Notes: generated from the sequence alone by a model not told the origin. Positions 46,278 to 54,627 are shown, counted from the first letter of the stretch. The stretch: 64,000 nt of DNA from Haliea sp040221975 (GCA_040221975.1 JAVJWR010000017.1:62001-126000); one strand, 5' to 3'. Numbers and translations are program-made.

Positions 46278-47036
46278 TTACTCGGCGGCCGCGGCAGGCG
46301 CCTCGGCGGCTTCCACTTCAACGAACTCGTCGCGGACAGCGCTCATGTCGCCAGCTTCAACCTTGCCTGCCAGGCAGGCATCTGCCACGGCGCTGACATA
46401 GAGCTTGACCGCGCGAATGGCGTCGTCGTTGCCGGGGATGACGTAATCGACGCCGTCGGGGTTGCTGTTGGTATCGACAATGCCTATCACCGGAATACCG
46501 AGCTTGTTGGCCTCGGTGATGGCAATGCGCTCGTGGTCAACGTCAATCACGAACAGCGCGTCGGGCAGGCCACCCATGTCCTTGATACCGCCGATACTGC
46601 GTTCCAGCTTTTCCATGTCGCGGGTACGCATCAGCGCTTCTTTCTTGGTGAGCTTGGCGAAGGTGCCATCGGCCTGCTGGGCCTCAAGCTCGCGCAGGCG
46701 CTTGATGGAGGCGCGGATTGTCTTGTAGTTGGTGAGCATGCCGCCCAGCCAGCGATGGCTGACATAGGGCATCCCGGCCCGGTCGGCCTGCTCCTTGATG
46801 ATCTTGCCGGCAGCGCGCTTGGTGCCGACGAACAGGATCTTGTTCTTGTTGCCGGACAACTTCTTGATCAGGGTCAGCGCTTCATTGAAGGCCGGCACCG
46901 TGTGCTCAAGGTTGATGATGTGGATCTTGTTGCGGGCACCGAAGATGTAGCGATCCATCTTCGGGTTCCAGTAACGGGTCTGGTGACCAAAGTGTGCGCC
47001 CGCCTGCAGCAGGTCGCGCATGCTTACTTGCGACAT
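46278..47036 (-). CDS. rpsB: 30S ribosomal protein S2
   Basis: 252 residues. QVSMRDLLQAGAHFGHQTRYWNPKM is the classic S2 N-terminus; RYIFGARNKIHIINLE, LFVGTKRAA and PYVSHRWLGGMLTN, ALFVIDVDHERIAI and IGIVDTNSNPDGVDYVIPGNDDA are all present. The C-terminus ends in an acidic Ala/Glu tail (about 225-252). A structured leader precedes the gene. Confidence 0.98.
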   Translation of the reverse strand: MSQVSMRDLLQAGAHFGHQTRYWNPKMDRYIFGARNKIHIINLEHTVPAFNEALTLIKKLSGNKNKILFVGTKRAAGKIIKEQADRAGMPYVSHRWLGGMLTNYKTIRASIKRLRELEAQQADGTFAKLTKKEALMRTRDMEKLERSIGGIKDMGGLPDALFVIDVDHERIAITEANKLGIPVIGIVDTNSNPDGVDYVIPGNDDAIRAVKLYVSAVADACLAGKVEAGDMSAVRDEFVEVEAAEAPAAAAE

Positions 47037-47066
47037 GGTAAATACCTTTGTATTGGGTTAATCCTC

Positions 47067-47126
47067 CACATATCCCGTGCGCCAAACCAGCCGGAGCCGG
47101 CACCCTGGCGCAGGTGTCGATATGTG
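47067..47126 (-). promoter_or_regulatory. Three-helix stem-loop in the rpsB leader
   Basis: Nested complementary pairs: CACATATC/GATATGTG (47067-47074 with 47119-47126), GCGCCA/TGGCGC (47079-47084 with 47106-47111) and an inner GCCGG/CCGGC. Stacked, they give a 60-nt hairpin ending just before GGAGGATTAACCC in the rpsB 5' leader. E. coli rpsB has a structured leader used by S2 to repress its own translation; the same role here is inferred from position. The whole gene-free stretch 47037-47397 otherwise holds only the two divergent promoters. Confidence 0.6.
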
Positions 47127-47193
47127 TGCGTCGTTAGGGTTTTCTTCCTGCCGGGGGCCACCACACGGCGGCGAGCCCGAAAAGAAGGCGCGC

Positions 47194-47199
47194 TTTATA
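47194..47199 (-). promoter_or_regulatory. Extended -10 promoter of rpsB
   Basis: TG-G-TATAAA on the minus strand, an extended -10 element; a weak TTTTCA lies 17 nt upstream. RNA would start near 47187, giving a leader of about 150 nt that contains the stem-loop at 47067-47126. Confidence 0.5.
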
Positions 47200-47308
47200 C
47201 CACAACGGGACCAAACTGAAAAGACCAGGGGGCACAAACGTTCCGGGCCAGTGCAGTCACGCCAATGGCCGCCGGGGTGCCGATTACTCACAAGGCACGC
47301 AGATGTTG

Positions 47309-47314
47309 TAGAAT
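47309..47314 (+). promoter_or_regulatory. Possible -10 box for map
   Basis: TAGAAT preceded by TTG gives a plausible -10 about 84 nt before the map ATG; no convincing -35 is visible. Confidence 0.3.
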
Positions 47315-47397
47315 ACATGCCTTTGGCCGCCAGCACCCTGGCAGTCCGGCTGCGCTCCCTCGCAGTTGCAATAGATCCTGAAGCGAAAAGGCAAGCA

Positions 47398-48171
47398 ATG
47401 GCAGTAACCATCAAGACCGAGGCCGAAATCGAGAAAATGCGGGTCGCCGGCCGGCTCGCAGCCGAGGTGCTGGAAATGATCGAGCCCCTGGTTGAACCCG
47501 GCATCACCACCGGCGAGCTGGATCGCATCTGCCACGAGCACATTACCCGGGTGCAGCAGGCCATCCCCGCACCGCTGGACTATCACGGCTTCCCGCGCTC
47601 GATCTGTACCTCGGTCAACGAGGTGATTTGCCACGGCATCCCCTCCGATACCAAGAGACTGAAATCCGGCGACATCATCAATATCGATGTCACCGTCATC
47701 AAGGATGGCTATCACGGCGACAGCAGCATCATGGTGGAAGTCGGGGAGGTTGCAGCCCACGCCCAGCGCCTGATCAAGGTGACCCAGGAGTGCCTCTACC
47801 GGGCCATCGAAATTGTCCGTCCGGGCACCACGCTAGGCGATATCGGTGCGGTAATCCAGCAACACGCGGAGAAGAACTATTACTCCGTGGTACGGGAATA
47901 TTGCGGTCATGGCATCGGCCAGGTGTTCCACGAGGACCCGCAGGTCCTCCACTACGGCCGCAAAGGCACCGGGCTGGTACTGGAGGAGGGAATGACCTTC
48001 ACCATCGAACCCATGATCAATGCCGGCCGGCGTCACACCAAGCTCAATCAAAAGGATGGCTGGACCGTGTCCACGCGGGATGGTCGCCTGTCCGCCCAGT
48101 GGGAACACAGCCTGGGGGTGACCGCCGACGGCTGCGAAGTTTTCACCCGGCGCAGCAATGAGCACTTCTGA
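47398..48171 (+). CDS. map: Methionine aminopeptidase, type I
   Basis: Removes the first Met from new proteins. 257 residues, the size of type Ia enzymes. Ligands are visible: Asp in INIDVTVIKDGYHGD (two), His in GHGIGQVFHEDP, Glu in TIEPMINAG and in QWEHSLGVT. HGFPRSICTSVNEVICHGIP is diagnostic. The ATG at 47398 starts MAVTIKTEAEIEKM, as in the family; longer frames upstream are not conserved. Divergent from rpsB. Confidence 0.98.
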   Translation: MAVTIKTEAEIEKMRVAGRLAAEVLEMIEPLVEPGITTGELDRICHEHITRVQQAIPAPLDYHGFPRSICTSVNEVICHGIPSDTKRLKSGDIINIDVTVIKDGYHGDSSIMVEVGEVAAHAQRLIKVTQECLYRAIEIVRPGTTLGDIGAVIQQHAEKNYYSVVREYCGHGIGQVFHEDPQVLHYGRKGTGLVLEEGMTFTIEPMINAGRRHTKLNQKDGWTVSTRDGRLSAQWEHSLGVTADGCEVFTRRSNEHF

Positions 48172-50863
48172 GAATACCCCGCCCATGACAGACCGGGATG
48201 ACAGCCTGCCACCGGAGCTGTTTGATCCGGGCGCCTTTGCGGCCGCAATCGGCCGCGGCGACACCCTGAAGATTGGCAAGCAGGCCCTGAAGGCCGCAGC
48301 CGACTATCTGCACGCAGAATTCCGCAGTGGCACCCGGGTGGCGCGGCTGCTGCACCTGCGGGCGCAGTTCATGGATGCACTGCTGGGCGCCCTCTGGGAC
48401 AGCCGCGACTGGTCCGGGGTAGAGCCGGCCCTGGTCGCCGTCGGCGGTTACGGCCGCGGCGAACTGCACCCGCACTCGGATATCGACATCCTGGTGCTGC
48501 TGGGCGAGGACAGCGAGCGCTGCCACGAGCAGCTGGAGCAATTCCTGACCCAGCTCTGGGACCTGGGACTGAATGTCGGTCACAGCGTACGCACTGTCAG
48601 CGAGTGCTGCAGCAAGGCGCGCCGGGATATCACCATACTCACCAACCTGATGGAGACCCGGGTCATTCGTGGCCCGGAAGCCCTGATGGAAGACGTCAGG
48701 GAGCGGACCAGTCCCGCGCACATGTGGCCCAGCGCCGACTTTTTCCGTGCCAAGCTGCAGGAACAGCGCGCACGCCACGCCAAGTTCGCCGACACCGAGT
48801 ACAACCTCGAGCCCAATGTCAAGAGTTCACCCGGGGGCCTGCGCGACCTGCAGATCATCGCCTGGATAGCCGAGCGCCACTTCGGCGTTGACTCCCTGGA
48901 GTCCATGGACACCGGCGAGTTCCTCACCCCGGACGAACGCAGGATGCTGCTGCACGGCCGGGATTTCATGTGGCAGGTCCGCTATGCCCTGCACCTGAAC
49001 GCCGGCCGCGAAGAGGACCGGCTGCTGTTTGATCACCAGCGTGAACTGGCCGCCATGTGGGGATTCCAGGATGGCGAAAAGCTGGCGGTCGAGCAGTTCA
49101 TGCAGACCTACTACCGCTGGGCCCTGGCCCTGGGCGAGCTGAATGAGCTGTTGATCCAGAACTTTGACCAGGCCATCCTGCGGGCGGACACGGTGGATGA
49201 CGTCAGGATCCTCAACGAGCGCTTCCAGGTCCGCAACGGCTACATCGAAGCCCTGCGCGACGATCTGTTCAGTACTGAACCCGGCGCCCTGCTGGAGATC
49301 TTCGTACTGGCGGGCCGGGAGTCGGGTATTATCGGCGTTGGAACACCCACCATCCGTCTGATCCGGGAGCACCGCCACCTGATCAACAGCACCTTCCGAG
49401 CGGATCCGCGCAATCGCGCCAGCTTTCTGGAGATCCTGCGCTCGCCCTACAACATGACCCGCCTGCTGCGCAGCATGACCCGCTATGGCGTGCTGGGCAA
49501 TTATCTGCCCGAGTTCGGGCGCATCGTCGGCCAGATGCAGCACGATCTGTTCCACACCTACACCGTGGACGCGCACACTCTGGAAGTGATCCAGTACATG
49601 CGGCGCTTCCAGAAACCCGAGTTCGACGAGCGCTTCCCCGTCTCCAGCCGGGTGGCCCGCCGACTGCCGAAAATCGAGCTGTTGTACATCGCCGGCCTTT
49701 ATCACGACATCGGCAAGGGCCGGGGCGGTGACCACTCGGAGCTGGGCGCGGTCGACGCCGAGCGCTTCTGCCAGGAGCATGGCCTCGACGAGCATGACAC
49801 CGGGCTGGTGGTATGGCTGGTGCAAAACCACCTCACCATGTCCGCCGTCTCCCAGCGCAAGGACATCTCCGACCCGGACGTGATCCAGCAGTTCGCCCAC
49901 CACGTCGGCGACCTCGACCGGCTGGACTACCTGTTTACGCTCACCGTGGCGGACATCAACGGCACCAATCCCACGCTCTGGAACGCCTGGCGCGGCAGCC
50001 TGCTGCGCCAGCTCTACACCGGTACCCGCAGAGCCCTGCGCCGCGGTCTCGAGAATCCCGTCGACAAGCAGGTCTGGATTGAGCAGACCCGCAAGACCGC
50101 CACGGATCTGCTGGAATACCGCGGCTTCACTGTGGAGGAGCTGGAGGATCTCTGGCGCGAACAGGGCGAGGACTACTTCCTGCGGGAAAAACCCGAGGAC
50201 ATCGCCTGGCATACGGAAGCCATTGCCGGGCACTATGAGCGCGACCAGCCGCTGGTGCTGATCCGCAACAGCTCTGACTCCAGCGTGGCCAATACCACGC
50301 AGATCTTCATTCATGCCCGCAGCCACGCGCAGCTCTTTTCGCGTGTTTGCGCCGAACTCGAACAGCTGGAGCTCAGCGTCCATGACGCCCGTATCTACAA
50401 CGCCCGCGACGGCATGAGCCTGGACACGTTCTACGTATTGAACTCGGACGGCAGCTCCATTGCCGAGGAAAGTGCACGCCTGCGGCATATCAAGGACCAT
50501 CTGAGCCGGGCCCTGGCCTCCAACCTGGACCGGGCACCCAATGTCCAGCGTCTCACCCCGCGCCAGATCAAGTCCTTTCTGGTGCCAACCGAGACCAGCA
50601 TGTCGATTGACGAGATCATGAATGTCAGCGTGCTGGAAGTGTCCTCCCGCGATCGGCCGGGCCTGCTGGCCCGCATCGGACGGATCTTCGTCGACTACAA
50701 CGTGGACCTGCAGGCCGCCAAGATCCAGACCCTGGGCGAGCGGGTGGAGGACGTCTTCTTTATCACCGACGCACAGCAACAGCCGCTGACCGATCCGGTA
50801 TTGTGCGAGACTATCCAGCGCGCCATTCGAGAACAGCTGGACGACCAGGCAGGGGACACCTGA
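48158..50863 (+). CDS. glnD: Bifunctional uridylyltransferase/uridylyl-removing enzyme
   Basis: Nitrogen sensor that adds or removes UMP on PII proteins according to glutamine. About 901 residues. Nucleotidyltransferase domain: VGGYGRGELHPHSDIDILVL near 100. GlnE-like linker and HD domain: LYHDIGKGRGGDHSELG near 510, for UMP removal. Two C-terminal ACT domains (FIHARSHAQLFSRVC and LEVSSRDRPGLLARIG) bind glutamine. The first ATG overlaps map by 14 nt; ATG 48185 is a plausible alternative. Followed by dapC after 6 nt. Confidence 0.97.
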   Translation: MSTSENTPPMTDRDDSLPPELFDPGAFAAAIGRGDTLKIGKQALKAAADYLHAEFRSGTRVARLLHLRAQFMDALLGALWDSRDWSGVEPALVAVGGYGRGELHPHSDIDILVLLGEDSERCHEQLEQFLTQLWDLGLNVGHSVRTVSECCSKARRDITILTNLMETRVIRGPEALMEDVRERTSPAHMWPSADFFRAKLQEQRARHAKFADTEYNLEPNVKSSPGGLRDLQIIAWIAERHFGVDSLESMDTGEFLTPDERRMLLHGRDFMWQVRYALHLNAGREEDRLLFDHQRELAAMWGFQDGEKLAVEQFMQTYYRWALALGELNELLIQNFDQAILRADTVDDVRILNERFQVRNGYIEALRDDLFSTEPGALLEIFVLAGRESGIIGVGTPTIRLIREHRHLINSTFRADPRNRASFLEILRSPYNMTRLLRSMTRYGVLGNYLPEFGRIVGQMQHDLFHTYTVDAHTLEVIQYMRRFQKPEFDERFPVSSRVARRLPKIELLYIAGLYHDIGKGRGGDHSELGAVDAERFCQEHGLDEHDTGLVVWLVQNHLTMSAVSQRKDISDPDVIQQFAHHVGDLDRLDYLFTLTVADINGTNPTLWNAWRGSLLRQLYTGTRRALRRGLENPVDKQVWIEQTRKTATDLLEYRGFTVEELEDLWREQGEDYFLREKPEDIAWHTEAIAGHYERDQPLVLIRNSSDSSVANTTQIFIHARSHAQLFSRVCAELEQLELSVHDARIYNARDGMSLDTFYVLNSDGSSIAEESARLRHIKDHLSRALASNLDRAPNVQRLTPRQIKSFLVPTETSMSIDEIMNVSVLEVSSRDRPGLLARIGRIFVDYNVDLQAAKIQTLGERVEDVFFITDAQQQPLTDPVLCETIQRAIREQLDDQAGDT

Positions 50864-50869
50864 CCACCG

Positions 50870-52060
50870 ATGAATACATTGCTGGACCGACTTCAACCCT
50901 ACCCCTTTGAAAAGCTGCGGGCACTGTTCGCGGATCTGCAGCCACCTGCGGACCGTCCACACATTCCCCTGTCCATTGGCGAGCCGCGGCACCCTTCGCC
51001 GCAGTTCGTGCTGGATGCCGTGGCGGCACATCTGCCACTGCTGGCCAATTACCCGGCCACCCGCGGCGAGGACAGCTTGCGGGAAGCCATTGCCGCCTGG
51101 CTGCAGCGTCGGTTCCAGCTCACGGCCGTAGACCCGCAAACACAGGTACTGCCAGTCAACGGCACCCGCGAGGCCCTGTTTGCCTTCGCCCAGGCGGTGG
51201 TGACCGCTGGCCCGGAAGCCATGGTGCTGAGTCCCAACCCCTTCTACCAGATCTACGAGGGCGCGACCCTGCTGGCAGGCGCCGAACCCGGTTTTATCAA
51301 TGCCACTGCGGCCAGCAGCCATCTGCCCGACTTTGCCAGCGTGCCCGAGAGCTGGTGGCGCCGCTGCCAGTTGCTGTACATCTGCAGCCCAGGCAACCCC
51401 AGCGGCGCGGTGATGTCGATTCCACAACTGCAGGCGCTGGTGGAACGGGCGCAAAAGTACGACTTCATCATCGCCAGCGACGAGTGCTACTCGGAGATCT
51501 ACAGCGATGAAGCGGCCCCGCCGCCTGGTCTGTTACAGGCCTGTGCGCGCATGGGCAACGACAGCTACCGGCGCTGCGTTGTCTTCCACAGCCTGAGCAA
51601 GCGCTCCAACCTGCCCGGGCTGCGTTCGGGCTTTGTCGCCGGCGATGCCGCAGTACTGGCCGACTTCCTCCGCTACCGCACCTATCACGGCTGCGCCATG
51701 CCGCTGCACCATCAACATGCCAGCAGTGCCGCCTGGCGCGACGAGGAGCACGTGCGGGTCAATCGCCAGCGCTATCGGGAGAAATTCGACGCCGTGCTGG
51801 CCATACTCTCCGGGCACCTGCGGGTGCAGCGCCCGGATGCCGGCTTCTACCTGTGGCCGGAAACCCCGGGCAGCGACACGGATTTCGCACGCCAGCTCTA
51901 CGCCCGGCAACATGTGACCGTGGTACCCGGCAGCTATCTGGCACGGGACACCGACAGCGGCAATCCCGGCGCCAACCGGGTACGCATGGCACTGGTGGCC
52001 TCGCAGGAGGACTGCGTGGAGGCTGCCCAGCGCATGGTACAGTTGCTGGGGGCGCTGTAG
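50870..52060 (+). CDS. dapC: N-succinyldiaminopimelate aminotransferase
   Basis: Lysine/peptidoglycan pathway: N-succinyl-2-amino-6-oxopimelate to N-succinyl-L,L-diaminopimelate. 396 residues, class I/II PLP aminotransferase. LQPYPFEKLRALF and LSIGEPRHPSPQFV at the N-terminus, NYPATRGEDSLREAI, YICSPGNPSGAV, ASDECYSEIY and the PLP-Lys motif HSLSKRSNLPGLRSGF are typical of the DapC type. The partner genes dapD and dapE lie 3 kb downstream, beyond the repeat region. Confidence 0.93.
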   Translation: MNTLLDRLQPYPFEKLRALFADLQPPADRPHIPLSIGEPRHPSPQFVLDAVAAHLPLLANYPATRGEDSLREAIAAWLQRRFQLTAVDPQTQVLPVNGTREALFAFAQAVVTAGPEAMVLSPNPFYQIYEGATLLAGAEPGFINATAASSHLPDFASVPESWWRRCQLLYICSPGNPSGAVMSIPQLQALVERAQKYDFIIASDECYSEIYSDEAAPPPGLLQACARMGNDSYRRCVVFHSLSKRSNLPGLRSGFVAGDAAVLADFLRYRTYHGCAMPLHHQHASSAAWRDEEHVRVNRQRYREKFDAVLAILSGHLRVQRPDAGFYLWPETPGSDTDFARQLYARQHVTVVPGSYLARDTDSGNPGANRVRMALVASQEDCVEAAQRMVQLLGAL

Positions 52061-52064
52061 CAGC

Positions 52065-52721
52065 ATGCTGAGCAAACCCGAGCGGGTCGCCTTTATCCTG
52101 CAGCGCCTGCAGACACTGTACCCCGAGCCGCCGATCCCGCTGCAGCACAAGGATCCGTTCACGTTGCTGGTCGCGGTCCTGCTCAGCGCCCAGTGCACCG
52201 ACGAGCGGGTCAACCAGGTCACCCCTGCCCTGTTCGCGCTGGCCGACACACCCGCCGCCATGGCAGGGCTGGAAGTCGACCAGATCCGCGAGATCATCCG
52301 CCCCTGCGGCCTGTCACCGCAAAAATCGCAGGCCATCAAGCGCCTCAGCGAACTGTTGCTGGAGGAGCACGGCGGCGAGGTGCCGGCGGACATGGAAGCA
52401 CTCGAGCGCCTGCCCGGGGTCGGCCACAAGACCGCCAGCGTGGTCATGTCCCAGGCCTTTGGCATACCCGCCTTCCCGGTGGACACCCACATCCATCGCC
52501 TGGCCCAGCGCTGGGGTCTGAGCAGCGGCAAGAGCGTGGTCCAGACCGAGCGCGACCTCAAGCGCCTGTTCCCGCGTGAGTACTGGAATCGCCTGCATCT
52601 GCAGATCATCTACTACGGCCGCGAGTTCTGCAGCGCGCGGGGCTGCGATGGGCGGGTCTGCGAGATATGCAGAACCTGTTACCCGGAGCGCAAGCACCCG
52701 AAACAGACGCGCAAGGCCTGA
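52065..52721 (+). CDS. nth: Endonuclease III
   Basis: Base-excision DNA glycosylase/AP lyase for oxidised pyrimidines. 218 residues. LLSAQCTDERVN, the helix-hairpin-helix LPGVGHKTA with catalytic Lys122 and PVDTHIHRLAQRWG with Asp140 are intact. The C-terminal iron-sulfur region has Cys189, 194, 199, 202 and 205; the E. coli spacing C-x6-C-x2-C-x5-C is not matched, so the cluster would be bound through a variant set. Starts 4 nt after dapC. Confidence 0.95.
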   Translation: MLSKPERVAFILQRLQTLYPEPPIPLQHKDPFTLLVAVLLSAQCTDERVNQVTPALFALADTPAAMAGLEVDQIREIIRPCGLSPQKSQAIKRLSELLLEEHGGEVPADMEALERLPGVGHKTASVVMSQAFGIPAFPVDTHIHRLAQRWGLSSGKSVVQTERDLKRLFPREYWNRLHLQIIYYGREFCSARGCDGRVCEICRTCYPERKHPKQTRKA

Positions 52722-52730
52722 TACTGTTGA

Positions 52731-53590
52731 GGCTTCGTTCGCGGGGCGGCCTGACGGACTGCGCGTCCCGGCGCAGTGTCGCTCCGGGACTGCCCCGTGG
52801 ATCGCTTCGTTCGCGTGGCGGCCTGGCGACCGCTGCGTCGCTCCGGGAGACGCGGACTCCGATACTCCATTCCGGGCGCATGCGGCGCGCGTTCCTGCTG
52901 TGTTCTTGCGCTGCCAGCTGGCCGCGCAAGGTGTGAGCGGGACTGGCACTTGCCATGGCGTCGGTGCCAGTTGAGTTGACCTGTTCCCACTTTCAGGGCT
53001 GGGGGCTGGCAGCCACTAAGACGATTGAGCGGGCGCACCGACGCCCTCCAAGTCCGTCTCGCAGCCCCCGCCCCCCGAATCAACGCGGGGTGCAGGGGCC
53101 ATCGCTCGTGACTTCGACTCTCGATTGCCCAAGCGAGGCATTGCAGCTTGAAGCCCGCCCACGTTCACCGCAGCACTGACAACGTACCGTGGCTCCAGCC
53201 TGCCCGCCGCGTTGATCCGGGGCGGAAGTGTCCTTTTGCGGGCTCGGAGGGCGTCGGTGCGCCCGCCGCCCTCCACTTAGTGGCTGCCAACCTGCAGCCC
53301 TGAAAGTGGGAACAGGCCAGATCCAGAACTGCCGCAGCCATGCCGAGTGCCAGCACGGCTCACAAGGTGCGCGGCCAGACGGCAACGCAAGATTATTGAG
53401 GGAACGCGCGCCGCATGCGCCCGTAGTGAAGCAAAAGGAGCTTCCCGTGCCGGAGCGACGCAGCAGCCGTCAGGCTGCCACTGGAACGAAGGTAACACGG
53501 AGCGACGCTGCGCCGGGACGCGCAGTCCGTCAGGCTGCCAAGTGAACGAAGGGAACTGGAGCGACGCAGCGGCCCTCAGGCCAGCTGCGG
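52731..53590. repeat. Dispersed quasi-palindromic repeat, copy 1 (split by an inverted-repeat element)
   Basis: No gene is supported in the 887 bp between nth and brnA. The outer parts (52731-52884 and 53413-53590) are built from copies of a unit containing GGAGCGACGCAGC or its complement GCTGCGTCGCTCC, next to words like CGTTCGCGGGGCGGCCTGACGG / CCGTCAGGCTGCC..GAACGAAGG. Left units face one way and right units the other, so the whole is a quasi-palindrome. The same outer parts recur, joined directly, at 54273-54559. Open frames here are low-complexity Arg/Ser/Ala-rich and are judged spurious. Confidence 0.85.
52885..53411. mobile_element. Nested inverted-repeat element, MITE-like, about 527 bp
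   Basis: Its ends are GCGCGCGTTCC (52885-52895) and the complement ending at 53411. Inside, 52980-53020 matches the complement of 53276-53316 at 38 of 41 positions, and 53030-53049 matches 53246-53265 at 20 of 20; all pairs share one centre near 53148. GCATGCG stands on both sides (52878-52884, 53413-53419) where copy 2 of the host repeat has a single uninterrupted GGGCGCATGCGCCC. That fits insertion with a 7-bp target duplication, although the target is itself palindromic. No transposase is encoded, so it would be non-autonomous. Confidence 0.65.
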
Positions 53591-53608
53591 AAAAAAAAGC
53601 ATAAGGAC

Positions 53609-53884
53609 TCAGCGCTGCCGTTGACTCTCTTCCACATCATCAGCAAGCCACGCCTTGATCAGAGACTGATAGGGCATATCACGTTTATTGGCTTCAATCT
53701 TGATTCGCTCCAGAAGGCCTTCGGGCAGCCGCAAGGAAATTGTCCTGGTTGATGGTTTCAAATGAGGAAGTACCACCGTCTGTGTCTTGTTCCAATCGAC
53801 GTAATCGCTGGAGTCATGGCTTTCCCAGAACTCACGCTCTTCGGCTTCTGTATTGAACACAGGTGTTTTCTTCAGTCTACCCAT
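53609..53884 (-). CDS. brnA: BrnA-type antitoxin
   Basis: 91 residues. The N-terminal EEREFWESHDSSDYVDW and the C-terminal ribbon-helix-helix TRTISLRLPEGLLERIKIEANKRDMPYQSLIKAWL are typical of BrnA-family/CopG-like antitoxins, which bind the toxin and repress the operon. Its ATG overlaps the toxin's stop by 8 nt, so the pair is coupled in the toxin-first order usual for brnTA. Confidence 0.9.
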   Translation of the reverse strand: MGRLKKTPVFNTEAEEREFWESHDSSDYVDWNKTQTVVLPHLKPSTRTISLRLPEGLLERIKIEANKRDMPYQSLIKAWLADDVEESQRQR

Positions 53885-54170
53885 AAAAGGCCCTCTCTTT
53901 CCGGTGCATATCTCGAGCCGAGATTACGCGTATCAGGCTTCCAGACTCGCGCAGGGTAAAAGTAACGTGAAGCCGTCGATCATCGTCGGTGCGACCCAGC
54001 GCATGCAACCGGGATTCCTGTTGACTGTGTTTCACATCTTCCACGACGAGCAAGGGCTGATTGAAAAAGATCTGTTCGGCCTCTGCCTGGGTAACGTAAT
54101 GCTTGGCAACACTTTTTCGCGCGTTGCCGGCGTCCCACTGAAACCCGGTGACTTTCCGCCAATCGATCAT
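53877..54170 (-). CDS. brnT: BrnT-type ribonuclease toxin
   Basis: 97 residues. FQWDAGNARKSVAKHYVTQAEAEQIFF, SRLHALGRTDDDRRLHVTFTLR and the ending IRVISARDMHRKERAFYG follow the BrnT pattern (RelE-like fold RNase, growth arrest by mRNA cleavage). Known family members act through basic and His residues of these motifs, all present. The gene is intact and preceded by a palindromic operator. The pair lies exactly between two direct copies of the dispersed repeat. Confidence 0.92.
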   Translation of the reverse strand: MIDWRKVTGFQWDAGNARKSVAKHYVTQAEAEQIFFNQPLLVVEDVKHSQQESRLHALGRTDDDRRLHVTFTLRESGSLIRVISARDMHRKERAFYG

Positions 54171-54173
54171 CTC

Positions 54174-54194
54174 TGTATATTACCAGCATATACA
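54174..54194 (-). promoter_or_regulatory. Palindromic operator/promoter of brnTA
   Basis: TGTATAT, 7-nt spacer, ATATACA: a perfect inverted repeat starting 3 bp before the brnT start. It lies in an AT-rich patch with -10-like TAATAT. Autorepression by the ribbon-helix-helix antitoxin is the expected use. On the minus strand TTGCCG lies about 17 nt before the -10. Confidence 0.65.
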
Positions 54195-54272
54195 ATATCG
54201 GCAAGTGCACTGACTGTGTACTGGCGATGGAGCCTGCACCTTGCGGCAGCAGCGGCGCGCGAGGGTCATTCT

Positions 54273-54559
54273 GGATCGCTTCGTTCGCGGGGCGGCCTGA
54301 CGGACGCTGCGTCGCTCCGGGAGACGCGGACTCCGATACTCCATTCCGGGCGCATGCGCCCGCAGTGGAGCAAAAGGATCTTCCCGTGCCGGAGCGACGC
54401 AGCAGCCGTGAGGCTGCCGAGTGAACGAAGGGACCGGAGCGACACAGCGCCGGGACGCGCAGTCCGTCAGGCCGCCACGAGAACGGAGGCACTGGAGCGA
54501 CGCAGCGTCCGTCAGGCCGCCTCGCGAACTAAGGGCACAGAGCGACGCTGCAGCCGAAG
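54273..54559. repeat. Dispersed quasi-palindromic repeat, copy 2 (uninterrupted)
   Basis: About 287 bp in the same orientation as copy 1. 54273-54352 closely matches 52799-52884 and 54353-54510 matches 53413-53575, with the centre GGGCGCATGCGCCC (54348-54361) intact. Five more GAGCGACGC-type units occur, the last one degenerate. The gene-free stretch 54171-54627 holds this repeat, the brnTA operator and about 68 bp before yffB in which nothing clear is seen. Confidence 0.85.
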
Positions 54560-54627
54560 TGCCTGTCAGCACCCGCATTTTTTGTTATCCTTGCGTCCCC
54601 CAAAAACCCGCCAGGAACGAGGCCCGC

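Noticed and set aside
48827..51454. 875-codon open frame on the - strand across glnD and dapC
   Set aside because: It spans two well-supported genes on the other strand and has the composition of an antisense shadow.
52667..52936. Arg-rich small open frames in repeat copy 1
   Set aside because: They follow the repeat sequence exactly and have no independent ribosome site or conserved pattern.
52885..53411. Remnant of an autonomous insertion sequence
   Set aside because: No transposase-like frame survives in either strand, and the inner sequence is mostly inverted repeat.
52731..54559. CRISPR array
   Set aside because: Repeats are irregular in length, inverted rather than only direct, with no equal spacers and no cas genes.
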